Shown: positions 1 through 12,129 of the stretch, piece by piece
Layout of the letters: each line of letters starts with the position of its first letter
Numbering within the stretch: the first letter of the stretch is position 1
Assembly: GCF_950023065.1 (NCBI RefSeq)
Contig: NC_088681.1
Coordinates: 30,848,836-30,912,835 of the forward strand
Length of the DNA: 64,000 nt
Direction: 5' to 3'
Origin: Planococcus citri
Taxonomy: Eukaryota > Arthropoda > Insecta > Hemiptera > Pseudococcidae
Notes under the pieces: generated by a model
Database searches by the model: none
What the model was told of the DNA's origin: nothing
The model's input: the letters and a program-made list of their open reading frames with translations, nothing else
Translations under genes and position numbers: made by a program

Positions 1-1843
1 AACCCGGAGAGTATACGCGAAGCAGTCTGTAGACTGTATAGTTTGTACTTTTTTGCCCTCTTCTTCTTCGTCTTTTTATCAAATGTCGCGCATTCGTTGT
101 GTAGGTATACCGTGCCTCATTCCTGAACACTTTCTCTCCGCGTGCAAAGGTCTGGATTATTCGTTAGGTTAGGGTGGATTTGTCATAAATTATTTCCAAA
201 CTTTCGCCTCTCTCCTTTATCGCAGGTAATTAGAAAAGCATACAAAGTTGGGTCCATAACCTAACGAGGTTTTTCGTTTTAATTGAAACGGATCCGCTAA
301 CAGTGACCACAGCTGTATAATATTTCAATTTACATTGGAAAAAAATCGTTGAACATGAATTAGGTACCTACTACTTAGTTTTTAAAATAAAACTGAGCAC
401 GAGAATTGCAGTCAGGTCTCAATACATCATCCACTCGCTAATTTTGTAGAAAGAAATTTTATGATTGAATATCGTTCCACAAGTAAATACAAAGAAGCTT
501 TGCCCGGATGCTCATTTTTCACCCTCCCCCTTTCTGAGGATCCATTCCCTAACTTTACTTGGTCGTACGAAAAAAATGTTCGAACTAAAATTGTTCCTTG
601 AAGTCTCCTCTACAATGTAGTTATCATCAATTTTCATTTGGAGTAGGTACTTAACCATTGAGCTTAAGAGCTCATAAAAAGCATTCTCAAATTTCAAAAT
701 CATCAAAATCCGTTTTTTGATTTTCTGCTGAAATTTACAGAGATCAAGTACATTAAAAAGTATTACACCAAAAAGTGTTCAGAATTAAATTTCCTCACCT
801 CCTCCCCCCTTCATCAAGGTTCCAATATTTGATTTCAGGGACAATTGAAAATAACATTGACAAAAATTGTTTGTTTTCATTCAATAATGCTGAAATGCGC
901 ATTTTTTGATTAATATAAGGCATAAAAATAGTCGAAATTATAGACTTGATCAGTGAAAATGAAAAGTTCATCGGTAAATTATAATATTAGGAAAAAAACA
1001 TAGAACCAATTGCAATTCACACACTAGGTAGGTGCTTTATGTATATACCTAGGTACGTAACAAACATTTCAGTACCCGATAAAATAATAAAAGAATGGAA
1101 ATTGGAAGTGAACCAATAAGTATTTATTCCAAAATTGATCGAACAAAACAAAAATTTAAATTTAAAAAGTGCATCATGAAAAAGATCGAAGCAACAACAA
1201 ACGAGTCCATTCTGAGTAGGTTATATTCAGCCGATTCAATAAAAGCATAAGACTCCTTGAACATGAAAATCCAATTGCAATTAAAACTGATGCATAATTA
1301 AGTACCAAAACATATTTTTAATAGAAACGTGATTTTTTTTTAATTTTCAAATTTTGGGTCAGAATTTTTTCAAGTACATACTTAGGTAGGCATTTAAATG
1401 TTTTTTACATCATTTAAATGTATTTTTAACGCCCTTTTTTACGTAAGTATTTTCGTCTAATTTTAATAGGTACATTATATATCAATAATATTGATTTTCA
1501 GTCATTTTTATGTAATGCTTTTTGAGTAATTTTCCATACCTAATTTTAATACTTTTTTATGCATTTTTCTTCAATTTTACCAACAATTTTACTATTTTTG
1601 GAAATTTTTACTTTTTAGCGATTTTACTTCATATTAATAGATTCTCACACCTTTTCATGCATTTCTGGCCAATTTCATTAAAATTGCTCAAAATATTGAT
1701 CATTTATGAAGATTTTTGCTTTTTTAAAATTTAAACACGATTTATAGTTGTCAAAATTGATTTCCAGGCTGTCTGGAAAAATTAAAAATCGCGTTGGAGG
1801 TTCAAGAATGACCATAAATTATAAAATTTGATCTGATTCTGGG
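1..1843. other. Non-coding flank, AT-rich
   Basis: No supportable gene. Reading frames are short and composed of A/T-rich codons. A degraded copy of the CTGGAGG-type dispersed repeat (family A) lies near 1785-1815. The 9 bases ending at 1852 are the left target duplication of the adjoining element. Confidence 0.6.
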
Positions 1844-1852
1844 CCAGTTTTC

Positions 1853-2810
1853 GGGTACATTTCCCCGTACCCCCCCCCATTTTGGGAGGGGCGGTAAAAA
1901 CCACCTAGAAGGATAGTGCTAGGTTAGTGCTGGTTAGTGCACGTATCGCCGACGTTAGTGCACGCCCCCTTCACCCTCATTTTTTAAAAAATATGTGGGG
2001 GGGTACAGGGAAACGTGGTACCCCCCCATTCGCGGAAGGGGGTTAAAAACCACCTAGAAGGATAGTGCTAGGTTAGTGCTGGATAGTGCACGCATTCCCG
2101 ACGTTAGTGCACGCCCCCTTCAACCCAATTTTTTAAAAAATTGGTGGGGGGGTACAGGGAAATGCTGTACCCCCCCATTCACGGAAGGAGGTTAAAAACC
2201 ACGTAGAAGGATAGTGCTAGGTTAGTGCTGGATAGTGCACGCATCCCCAACGTTAGTGCACACTTTCTTCACCCCTTCACCCCCTTTTTTAAAAAAAATT
2301 TGTGGGGGGGTACGGAGAAATGATTTACAAAAAAAGGGGAAGAACGTTGTTGAAAGGGTTAAAACCCACATAGTTCGATTCCGTTTCGTTAGTGCTGGTT
2401 AGTGCACACACTTATACAATTATTCCCCCTCCCCCTCCCTCAATATTAATTAAATGAATAATTTTACCCCCTATAGTCCAGTAAAATGAGCATCGAATCG
2501 GGAAAATCAAAGTGGCAAGCTGATTTTCGGTATATTGGTCCATTTTGATGTCCTGAAAACGAATCCGAGGTGTCCCCCACTGTACCGAGTGTGCTCCCCC
2601 CCCCCCCCGAAATCGGGTGTTTGGCCAAAATCTCGAATAGTACATATTGACTCTAGCGCAAAAATGGTTTTACAAAATGTTCTTCTACTTGTACGTCAAA
2701 TTTTCCATCACATGAGCCATTGATCAATTTTCCAGTCCCAAGGGGGGGTGGACTTACGGCGCATCGAACATAGGGGGGTTTGGGATAGCTTCATAACGTT
2801 GATAGTTAAT
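1853..2810 (+). repeat. Left inverted arm of Foldback element
   Basis: It pairs with 4879-3924 read on the other strand. The match ends just inside TAGTTAAT at 2803-2810. The outer part is tandem 149-bp units; the inner part is single-copy and includes GGACTTACGGCGCATCGAAC. Confidence 0.9.
1860..2400 (+). repeat. 149-bp tandem units inside the Foldback arm
   Basis: The phrase GGATAGTGCTAGGTTAGTGC starts at 1911, 2060 and 2209, an exact 149-bp period. A degenerate fourth unit keeps only TTAGTGCTGG at 2389. Each unit carries a TTTTTTAAAAAA palindrome and a C or G run. The mirror array lies at about 4330-4870. Subterminal tandem units like these are typical of Foldback arms. Confidence 0.85.
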
Positions 2811-3923
2811 ATTGATCGTAATATTTTTAATCATTCAAAAATGGCATGATGGTGATTCACTTTGTTTTTTTTGAGGTACAGAGCGGACTACCAGTGTCAC
2901 CCTTCTCAACTGCCCCTCACCATTTAGTTATTTGCCCATATAACGTACGTGAAGTGAATTGAAATGTACGAAAAAATGTAAAAATGTCGAATGGAATGTT
3001 AATACCAGTTTCAAACAGCAAACACCCATTTTAACGTAGAGTAATGAATTCTCCCCATTTGTGGGTCCCAAGCCCCCTGCAACTTTTTCCTATCCATCTT
3101 CTCTAATATGGGTCAAATTGGAAAAATTGTGCAATTGTTTTGTTCTAATTCATGTAATTTTCCATAAAATGGACCTTCCTTCATATTTCTCACCCCTGAA
3201 GGGGCGGGGGGATGAACCTAAATCATTGAATACCTATTACCTACCTACTTTCTCGTTCTCACAATGAAATTTCCAATTCAATCGTAATAGGCAGCGCAAA
3301 ACTGTGAAATTAAGTAATTATAAATTATAAACACACAAAATCTAAAAAAAAGTATTCGCAATATTTTTTTTTTTCAGTTTTAGATTTCAACTTCAATATG
3401 TTTGCCTGAAAGTCCAATTTCAAGTTGAAGTTTTCAAATTTTATCACTGATTTGGAATCCCTTATGTAATTCTTCTAAAATTCCACAATCAGATTTGCAT
3501 CAAAGTTCAAGTTCACTCAAGTCTTGAGAAATGAGAGTCTCCAAAGTTTGTTTGTTTCACATAAAACCGAAAGTATGAAGCCTTTCCTATCCCACTCCTC
3601 CCCTCCAAACTTTTAGAAGTTTGTGAGGAAAATGCTTTTTTTTTTTAGCAAGACTGCTATGGGAACGCCTTTTTTAAAAAAATGAACCTAAAGGGAATTT
3701 TTAGTTTAATGTTACAGAATCGGGACTTTTAGAAAAATTTGAGGAAGTGTGAGGGGAGGAGATGAGTCTTCAGCGAAGACACAAAATCACATATTGCGAA
3801 AAAGTGTGTGAAAATCCGCTTGGGGAGGGATTGAAAAGTCATTGAAACACTTAAAAAATACATCTCGTAACAGGAGTCAAATAATTCGCCTGGTAAAACA
3901 ACAATATAATCGATTTAATGATG
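2811..3923. other. Central spacer of Foldback element
   Basis: About 1.1 kb lie between the arms. The longest reading frames are under 70 codons and resemble no transposase. The content is A/T-rich with several poly-T/A tracts. Confidence 0.7.
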
Positions 3924-4879
3924 ATTAACTAACAACGTTATGAAGCTATCCCAAACCCCCCTATGTTCGATGCGCCGTAAGTCCACCCCCCCCCCTTGGG
4001 ACTGGAAAATTGATCAATGGCTCATGTGATGGAAAATTTGACGTACAAGTAGAAGAACATTTTGTAAAACCATTTTTGCGCTAGAGTCAATATGTACTAT
4101 TCGAGATTTTGGCCAAACACCCGATTTCGGGGGGGGGGGAGCACACTCGGTACAGTGGGGGACACCTCGGATTCGTTTTCAGGACATCAAAATGGACCAA
4201 TATACCGAAAATCAGCTTGCCACTTTGATTTTCCCGATTCGATGCTCATTTTACTGGACTATAGGGGGTAAAATTATTCATTTAATTAATATTGAGGGAG
4301 GGGGAGGGGGAATAATTGTATAAGTGTGTGCACTAACCAGCACTAACGAAACGGAATCGAACTATGTGGGTTTTAACCCTTTCAACAACGTTCTTCCCCT
4401 TTTTTTGTAAATCATTTCTCCGTACCCCCCCACAAATTTTTTTTAAAAAAGGGGGTGAAGGGGTGAAGAAAGTGTGCACTAACGTTGGGGATGCGTGCAC
4501 TATCCAGCACTAACCTAGCACTATCCTTCTACGTGGTTTTTAACCTCCTTCCGTGAATGGGGGGGTACAGCATTTCCCTGTACCCCCCCACCAATTTTTA
4601 AAAAATTGGGTTGAAGGGGGCGTGCACTAACGTCGGGAATGCGTGCACTATCCAGCACTAACCTAGCACTATCCTTCTAGGTGGTTTTTAACCCCCTTCC
4701 GCGAATGGGGGGGTACCACGTTTCCCTGTACCCCCCCACATATTTTTTAAAAAATGAGGGTGAAGGGGGCGTGCACTAACGTCGGCGATACGTGCACTAA
4801 CCAGCACTAACCTAGCACTATCCTTCTAGGTGGTTTTTACCGCCCCTCCCAAAATGGGGGGGTACGGGGAAATGTACCC
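3924..4879 (-). repeat. Right inverted arm of Foldback element
   Basis: It is the reverse complement of 1853-2810 and ends ATGTACCC, followed by the second copy of the 9-bp target duplication. Confidence 0.9.
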
Positions 4880-4888
4880 CCAGTTTTC

Positions 4889-5254
4889 ATCGTTTTTCTG
4901 AAGAAGTATGAGGTGAGTTATAGGAACATAAAAAAAAAAGAATAAATTACCGAAAATAATCCGTTTTGAATTTTTTTAAAAATCAATTTGGACAGCAGAT
5001 TTTTTGGTTATGAGGATTTCAGTCCATACTCTTACCAAAAATAATGATTCTGTTCAGTTCGAAGGTGGACATCTGGGGATTAAAAATTTGTTGAAATATT
5101 AAGAATTTTATTTTGAATTTTTCTCAGCTGTGGAGAAGTAAGAAGGAAATTGATTTTTAGTAAATTTCGGCAGAAAATTTTTTCAAAAAACTGATTTTGA
5201 GAACGCCTTTTTTGAGTTGTCAAGCTCAACAGTTGTTCCAAACGACAATTGATG
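4889..5254. other. Spacer between two transposons
   Basis: A/T-rich sequence without a supportable gene, lying between the Foldback element and the hAT element. Confidence 0.6.
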
Positions 5255-5262
5255 ATAACCAC

Positions 5263-7181
5263 TAGGGTGTACCTTATTTGTATAGTGAAAAAAAAAATTT
5301 TCGATTTTTTTCGCTCCCACCCCCCAAAAACATGACCACAGGTGAGAAAATAATACCCTGAAAATTTCAGCCCCCTAGGTGAAAAAAAGGCGTGCCGGTG
5401 GGCCCCCCAATTTTCCCAAATATGAAAAAATCGAAGTATCAGGCAAAATTTTTAAAATTGTGAACTTTCTAGTTCTAACACCTCAGTTAAGTCCCTACTT
5501 ACGTAAAATCAACCTACATACCAATTTTAGCCCCCTATCTCCACCCAAGACTAACCAGTGGATTAGAGGGGAGAGCTCATATTTATGAGGTACAGTGAAA
5601 AAATATTTAATGACGCCCTAAATTATTGTCTGGTTTCACAAGAAAAATTTCTCCAATCACGTTAGTAAAAATGAGTCGTGCTAGGGAGCATCCCCCCCCC
5701 ATCTCAAGATATAAAAGAAATCAGAAAAATTGGCATTTTTACAATTTTTTTTTCACATCATAATCCATGGATTTGGTCCATTTTTATTAGAAATACTGTT
5801 AAATATTTTTATGACCTGTCTACATAATGAAAAGGTGGAACTTGTCTCATTCCCCAGAAAATGAAAAAAGATGAATATTATTATTTATTAAATTTTTTTC
5901 TTCCATATTTTAATCCTTGGATTTGGTCGATCTTCATCAGAAAAGCACTACCTATGTCAGACTTTTAAAAACTTGTAGAAAATGGACGAATTTCTGAATT
6001 TTAACTTTGAGAAACATTGAAGCGGACGTTTTGTCATAAAATTACCTATGTCAAATTTTCACAGAAGACTTATTGACGTTCTGATATTTTGTAATGTAAG
6101 ACTTGAAAACTTGGAAAAAATCGTCAAGAATCCCTATCAATGAGATTTCATTTTCAAGTTTAGAGCAAAAAAACATACCCATGACTTGAAACTATCTTTG
6201 CAGAGGAGACTTCACCACTACCTATTCCAAAAAAAATTCAACTTTGTGGATCTCTATCATTTGTGTAGGTGGTGAGTATTGTAGAGGGGACAGAGAAAAG
6301 GGTTTTCTGGGAAAAAAATTATCTATAAGCAATCTGCACAGGAAAAATTTTCACCTAATTACGAGTAGGTACCTATAGACATCAATTTTCATATTTCTCA
6401 ATATTCTTCAATTTTGGGGGCCTCATAAAAGAGGACCACCATCATTTGGAGGACAAAAGGGTGCTTTTCTTGAAAAAGTGGTTATCTAAAAGTACTCTGC
6501 TCAGAAATGAAACATTATCCAAAAAATTGCATAGATATGAATTTTTCATTTTTTTGTTGATTTTTTTCAATTTTGAGGGGCTTTATAGGTAACCAACATG
6601 GTTTGGGAGACCGGAGGAAGGTTTTTCTTGAAAAAAGATTTTATTCAGAAAGATTCTGCACATAAATAAAAGATTTTCAAAAAATTTCTACAGACATCAA
6701 TTTTTAATATTTTTTTTATTTTTCCCACATTTGAGAGGCTCCATGCAAGAGAGCCAAAATCATTTGGGGGTCCAACAATGGTTTTTTCTTGAAAAGGGGG
6801 TTATGTAGAACAATTTTAATGTAAAAATGAGATATTTTCATCAAATTTTCCAAAACTTTGATTCATTATCATTTTTTGTGATTTTTTCAACTTTGAGGGG
6901 CTCCTTACTAGAGGGCCAATATGGTTTGAAGGGCCCGGGAAATTTTTTTCTTAAAAAGGGGATTATTTAGAAACATTCTGGCGCAGAAACAAAAAATTTT
7001 CATGAATAGAACTTTTTTCTGATTTTTTTTGATTTTTTTCCCCACTTAGGGGGCTACCGGCACCACTTTTTTTATAGATAGGGGAAAAATAAAAAATAGG
7101 GAATTATTTTCTCACCTGAGGTCATGTTTTTGGGGGGTGGAAGCTACAAATTTCAAACTTTTCAAAATAAGGTACACCCTA
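5263..7181. mobile_element. Non-autonomous hAT-type transposon
   Basis: The ends are inverted repeats starting TAGGGTGTACC. Imperfect similarity runs inward about 100-150 bp and includes ACCCCCCAAAAACATGACC on the left and its complement near 7115-7140. A perfect 8-bp direct repeat, ATAACCAC, flanks it at 5255-5262 and 7182-7189. An 8-bp duplication and TAGGG termini are hallmarks of hAT elements. The 1.9 kb between them has no transposase frame. The right half is a 160-bp tandem array. Confidence 0.85.
6250..7010 (+). repeat. ~160-bp tandem repeat (family B) inside the hAT element
   Basis: Four clear copies and one weaker one share a GGGGCTCC-like start, a CCAACATGGTTTG-like middle, TTTTTCTTGAAAAAG and ATTCTGCACAGAAA. 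The matching point falls at 6421, 6581, 6739 and 6901, spacings of 160, 158 and 162. The weaker first copy begins near 6265. Solo copies occur elsewhere in this window. Confidence 0.75.
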
Positions 7182-7189
7182 ATAACCAC

Positions 7190-9749
7190 GTTGAATAGGA
7201 GATTTCAAAGAACAATTTTCATTTGAACTTTTTTTTCTTACGACCAATAGGTGAAGAGATAGACGGTTTTTCAAGTTAGGCGGTGTGGATTCTCGGAAAG
7301 GGAGGGGAATAGGCATCTGGGCTAAAAAAAAATGTCTTTAAATGACATATAATTCATTTTATTCAAGTCCCACTTGGTGGTCCTTGGTCACAATTTTATC
7401 CCTAATTTACCTTTCAGATCTAATATAGTTGAAGCATAAATCAAAATCATTACAACTCCCGTTGTTTTGGCAATTCTTTTCAAACAATACCTATCTACTT
7501 GTTGTTGTATGCATGAAAATTCCAAATTTGGTCACAGTAATTTTGGTTAGCAATACTTACTCGTACTTTACTTTCTTAGGTACCTACCTACCTACCTACC
7601 TACCTTATAAAAATGATTTTGGCCGAATCATGCATAAGGGTTAATATAAATTTTATGATAATAAAATACATTAGAGAGCACGAATTATAGACGGCATTTT
7701 CTTTTATCGTATATTTCTTTTATTTTCGACTGTCTCGGACGATTGGTTACGTCTTTTTAAAAAAGTATCAAAAAGTGTATTCGATACGGTCGCGTGAATA
7801 CGCGATATACCATACTCGTACACAGAGCAGCGAAAGGAGGCAAACTGCTGATTCTACGATATGGATACGAATATTAAAATCTCTTTTCAACCAAGAAACT
7901 TTAAATCTAACCCTATAATTGTATGGGACGGGAGTTTAGCCGAGACATACTTATATTTTACAACCACAGACCCACTTTAATTCGGACCGAAAGGCGAAAC
8001 CCCAAAAACGTAACCCGCATACGTAATCGTGGTATGTTCGAGAAATTCACCCTGCTCTTCTCTTCTTCTACAATCACCTCAGCCAACGCTCTGTTGAGAA
8101 CCTTGAGCATTTTGGTTTGCGGTCGAGGCGAAAAGTGACGATTGTAAAAATTGCCTGAAAAAGATTAAAAAGCATTTTCCGCCCCCACGTTTCTATACTG
8201 CCATAGATAGTGTCGTATACAAAGTATACCTACGCGAACCAAATATGCCATCGAAATTTCTCTCTTTAATCGCAAATAAAATATGGTCTCTAGTTAATCA
8301 TTTCTATCGTATCGTGTAATTTATGGAATAAAGAAGCCGCGTGCTAATAATCGGCTGAGTTATTTATGCGTGCCCCATGTGTGCGCTCTGCACCTCGGCT
8401 TTGTCAACTGTCATCTCTTCAAAATCACTAGTGTTACCCCTTTTGGTGAATTTTTTATATGTACAGTACCCGCACGAGCGACGTATGAGCCTTGTACTCG
8501 ATTCGTTTATATGTAATGTATAAATGAGCCATCTCGACACGAGTATTAGGTACGAGTATGTGCCAGAGAACAAAATTTAATTACTGATGTAGCGTTCTAC
8601 ACCAGTGTTCTTTTTAATTGAGATAAATATCGAAATGTGTACGCTCTCTGAATGGGTTGGAAATTATAATTAAATAATGAGCTGTATACAAATTTTGAAG
8701 TACTTACATATTTTTGGTATTTTTATAAACACCCCCTCGTCGCAATATCAAGTTGGGTTGGATTGAGATTAAGTATGCATAAAAATTACCTTTAAATTGT
8801 TTAAAAAATCTAATTTGGTTGGATGTTTTGAGATCTAGAATTAATTTTTCAATTTTTGGCAAATTTTTAAAAATTCTAAAAATTTAAAAAAAATCCAAGG
8901 GCAATTTTTTAACTTTTTTTAATGAAATATAAATTTTTGAGCATAATGAACTTATGTGAAAAATTCCTTCAATTGAACTCTTACACGCCAAAAAATAAGT
9001 AAGTTACTTCTGGCCCATTTCAAAGCCTCTAGCAATTTTTCAATTTTCTCTAGAATCTCTAAATCACTCCGAAAATTCCAAAAATAAAGTTTTACACCAC
9101 TATCATCATCATTATCATCAACATCTTACCTACTGATGATTATTGATAAGCTTAGTACATTATCTACACTTGCAATAAACCCTCGGAAAAAAAAGAGAGG
9201 GATTGCTTCATTATACCTATTTTTCCCTCCGGTTTTAATTTATTTAATTGATAAACGCGTTGTACAAATTGCAACGTTGTTTTTTTTTCGGTCCCCGCGG
9301 TAACCTCAGCCCACGACGACGGTGTGGGAGAAAAGGGCGACGTTATGAAAGTTTGTCGTTGAACGCGGAGGCGCAGCTGTTCAAAAGTGGCTTTGACAAA
9401 TGTACTGATTAGCTAAAATCCAGCAAGGTGTAGTCGTTTTATAATTAGTACACGTTGGTTGTCGTTAGGAGCGCTAGGCTCGTTCCTCTCTCGGGTCTTA
9501 TTTCTCTTCATTAATGTCAACCCGTGCTTGAGAAACCATTATCTATTTTATAAGGACCGCATCCACCGATATCAAATTTCATTCTTGATTACAAAAAGGA
9601 AATTAACGATTTAACGGTGGTTTTCCTCCATGGCGCGAGCTCTAAAGGGGTGATTAAAATGCGCGCCCTTGACAACCCAGCCAACAGACCCATCAACCCG
9701 GCGGTACTTTTTTGGCCGCTTTAATTAGAAAGAAAAACTTTTGTTTCAG
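7190..9749. other. Non-coding region with CpG-bearing islands
   Basis: No supportable gene. 7700-8600 and 9240-9750 are higher in CpG and sequence complexity than the surrounding A/T-rich repeat DNA. They contain TAATTA/TTAATT motifs. They could hold regulatory DNA or unrecognised exons, but this is inference. Confidence 0.5.
7577..7603. repeat. (TACC)n microsatellite
   Basis: About six tandem TACC units follow TAGG. GGTA/TACC runs recur throughout the window. Confidence 0.9.
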
Positions 9750-9793
9750 GTTTCCGATTCCGTGAGATTTTTTATATCGTATGTTTCAAGATG
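9750..9793 (+). other. Possible small exon bounded by splice-like sites
   Basis: A pyrimidine-rich acceptor-like TTTTGTTTCAG ends at 9749. A consensus donor, ATG|GTAAGTA, begins at 9794. The 44 bases between could be an internal or 5'-terminal exon whose last codon is ATG. No partner exon is visible, so chance is quite possible. Confidence 0.2.
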
Positions 9794-10639
9794 GTAAGTA
9801 AAGGAAAAGATGAATTTAGGAGTGATTTGCGATGCTTGTCGGTATCCGTAGCATCGTGTATCGAAATGTGTAAGATGCTGTTTTTAATAAGTAAGCTTAA
9901 GCTATTGGAATTTATTGGTAAAGGCTTGGGAGATTTTCATTTAGTTTGGGCCGACTTTCGTTTTATATTTTGGGTGATCTTCTAATTGAAAAGTTCGCTG
10001 TTGAGATAGGATTTTAATAACTTGGCAACGATGTTTGAAAAGAAGTGCTTTAATCGAGTTTATCTATATACCTTCGTGAAAAATATGTGTGGTTCTTTTC
10101 AGAAAAACATGTTTTTCAATGTGGGGAAACTAATAGAGATTTTAAAGTCTGAATAAAAATGAGAATGTAATAAATAAGAAGTAATTTAAACATGGTGGGT
10201 GATGGGTGCTTCTCCATCAAGTTGTTAATAACTCAATTTTGTTTATTTTTTTCGGTTCAAATGCTTAAAATATAGATTTATGGGGTGGGGGGAGGCTCAA
10301 AATTTTCAAAAACCGCGCTAAAGACTGATGATGTGATAAATGTGATAGACGATAAAACTGACAATTTTTCATAAAATATGGCTCAGATTTCTTAGAGATT
10401 TTAGGTTCCTTTTGAAACCTGAAGTCCCCCAAAAAAATATGTAAATTTTTCTTCATACAACAAAATATATGTATAATCACATTTTTGGGCAGTTTTCACC
10501 GTACCTTGATAAATTTGAGATCTCTTAAAATTCTATTTCAAGCTTGCTTTCAGGAGTTACCTATTACCTATTTTACTTACCTATTTGATTTTTTCATCAA
10601 TTTTCATCATTTATTTTATCTGTTCAGGAAAATTTAATC

Positions 10640-10880
10640 TTTTTGTAGGTACCTAAAGACCCTCAAGTTGTGCAGTTGTGCAGGAAGGGATGCTCAAATG
10701 ATCTTCCCTCCTCTACAAAGTTAGAAAAAAAAACCAAAATATTTCCCATTTCTGTGTTAGAATTTTTTCAAACAACTACATACCCAATCCCCTTTGTAAG
10801 GTAAAATCTTCCTCACTCCCCCTAACAACGTTGATCCCTTTTTGTGGAGCCCCCATGTTGGAAAAAATCAAAATCTGAAG
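10640..10880 (-). repeat. Dispersed copy of family B 160-bp repeat
   Basis: Read on the minus strand it follows the unit of the 6.3-7.0 kb array: a GGGGGCTCC start, CAACGTTG, AGTGAGGAAG, AAAGGGGATT, then ATTCTAACACAGAAA. It lies outside any recognisable hAT ends. Confidence 0.55.
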
Positions 10881-10927
10881 TACCTGGATTTTTTTTCAGA
10901 ATTATTTATTTGTGTCATTCCGCAGAC

Positions 10928-11325
10928 TAGTGGTGTCAAAAAATATCGATAGTATCGATAGTATCGATACTTGGCTGTATTCGATACTTATCGATACTTT
11001 TTGAGCGAGTATCGAATACAAAATTTCGTTAAAATTTAGCAAAAATGGTGCAAAATATGGTTAAAACTTCCTCAAAATGCGAGTAAAAGCATGAAAAAAA
11101 CAAGAATACCAAAAACTGTTCAAATTTTTGTGAAATTCCAGCTGTTGTCAAATTGTCACTGTATTTTTCGTTTTTTCCTCTGGGCCATGGCCCATGGTAA
11201 AAAAAAAAAACACCCGCAAAAATGTGAAAAATTGGGGGTATCGATAGTATCGATACTTATCGATACTTTTGGAGAATCATTCGATACTAATCGATACCTT
11301 TTTTCGACGATACTTAACACCACTA
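10928..11325. mobile_element. 398-bp hAT-type MITE rich in TATCGATA
   Basis: The termini are TAGTGGTGT inverted repeats. A perfect 8-bp direct repeat, CCGCAGAC, lies at 10920-10927 and 11326-11333. The sub-terminal parts hold seven perfect TATCGATA octamers, starting at 10944, 10953, 10962, 10989, 11239, 11248 and 11258, plus several near matches. The 8-bp duplication and TAG terminus indicate hAT mobilisation. It has no coding capacity; frames crossing it are chance. Confidence 0.85.
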
Positions 11326-11333
11326 CCGCAGAC

Positions 11334-11813
11334 AATGGGCCCATTTGGTGGATATTTAGTTATTGGGGGGGGGGTGAAGTAGACCTCCGGAGCAATCATA
11401 TGAGCTGGATAGAAGCCCAAAAAGTGCAAAAAAATCTCCAAAAAAAAATCCAGAACTAAAATTTTGAAAAACTTGACTTTTGAGAAAATCGCCTTCAAAG
11501 TTTTTTTTCTGAAAAACGCTGAAATTTCATATAATCCCAAAACCTTTATACCTACCTAAAATTGAAGATTATTGTTTCTGATGTCAAATATTACTACCCA
11601 CCTGCAATAGCTATTTTTTTTTACTCAATCTTTTCATGTTTATGAACATTTTAAGCCTGAAAAACAATGATTTAATGAATTACAATTTCACATAAAAATT
11701 CATTACTCTGTTCAAAAGCAGAAAAAAATGATTAAATTACATTTTCTGTCAAAATTCAACTTGTAAAAATAAAAATCTTGAAAACATTTTTTCAAATATT
11801 TCTTCCGGAGGTG
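11334..11813. other. Spacer between MITE and tRNA-like relic
   Basis: A/T-rich with a G run near 11366. No gene seen. Confidence 0.5.
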
Positions 11814-11860
11814 AGATTTGAACCCAGACCACTGCGACTAGGTGCAGTATAATTCGGAGG
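11814..11860 (-). repeat. tRNA-like relic (SINE head or tRNA pseudogene)
   Basis: On the minus strand, GGTTCAAATCT at 11824-11814 fits the Pol III B box and T-arm, followed by CACCTCCGGA. The 5' half is not convincing: a GTAGAGCACATCAGACT phrase near 12000 recalls a tRNA D-arm but is too far away. It is a decayed Pol III-type sequence at most. Confidence 0.35.
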
Positions 11861-12129
11861 GTATTTTTTTGGAAGCGAATTTACCGCAAAAAAATACAAA
11901 ATCGACCAAATGGGCCCTTCTTAAAAAAACTTTAGTTCCGTTTTTCTCCGCTTAGGGCGCACCTGCGGCCTTGATACTTTAACACGCGATAGTCTGATGT
12001 GCTCTACATTGAAATCCATCAAAACCTTGATTATTGATTCTTTAAACTTTTTCTCTAAAAAACATGATTATCTCAATAAATAGAAGCGACCAAAATGGAC
12101 CCTTTACCTACGGAAAGACACATTTACGG

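Larger units (their letters stand above)
1853..4879. mobile_element. Foldback-type DNA transposon with ~957-bp inverted arms
   Basis: The two ends are inverted copies of each other: the left arm is 1853-2810 and the right arm 3924-4879. They are nearly identical, and the differences I can see are mostly homopolymer lengths and a few bases at the inner edge. The termini read GGGTACAT on both strands. The element is flanked by a perfect 9-bp direct repeat, CCAGTTTTC, at 1844-1852 and 4880-4888. Very long arms built of short tandem units plus a 9-bp duplication match the Foldback (FB) type known from Drosophila, which is usually placed with Mutator-like elements. The 1.1-kb centre has no transposase, so this copy is non-autonomous. 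Near-identical arms suggest recent movement or gene conversion between arms. Confidence 0.85.

Noticed and set aside
2412..2723. Frames within the Foldback arm
   Set aside because: They lie in repeat units and are mirrored in the other arm; no transposase features.
11091..11540. Frames of 62-122 codons across the TATCGATA MITE edge
   Set aside because: They cross the insertion boundary of a recent MITE and are homopolymer-rich.
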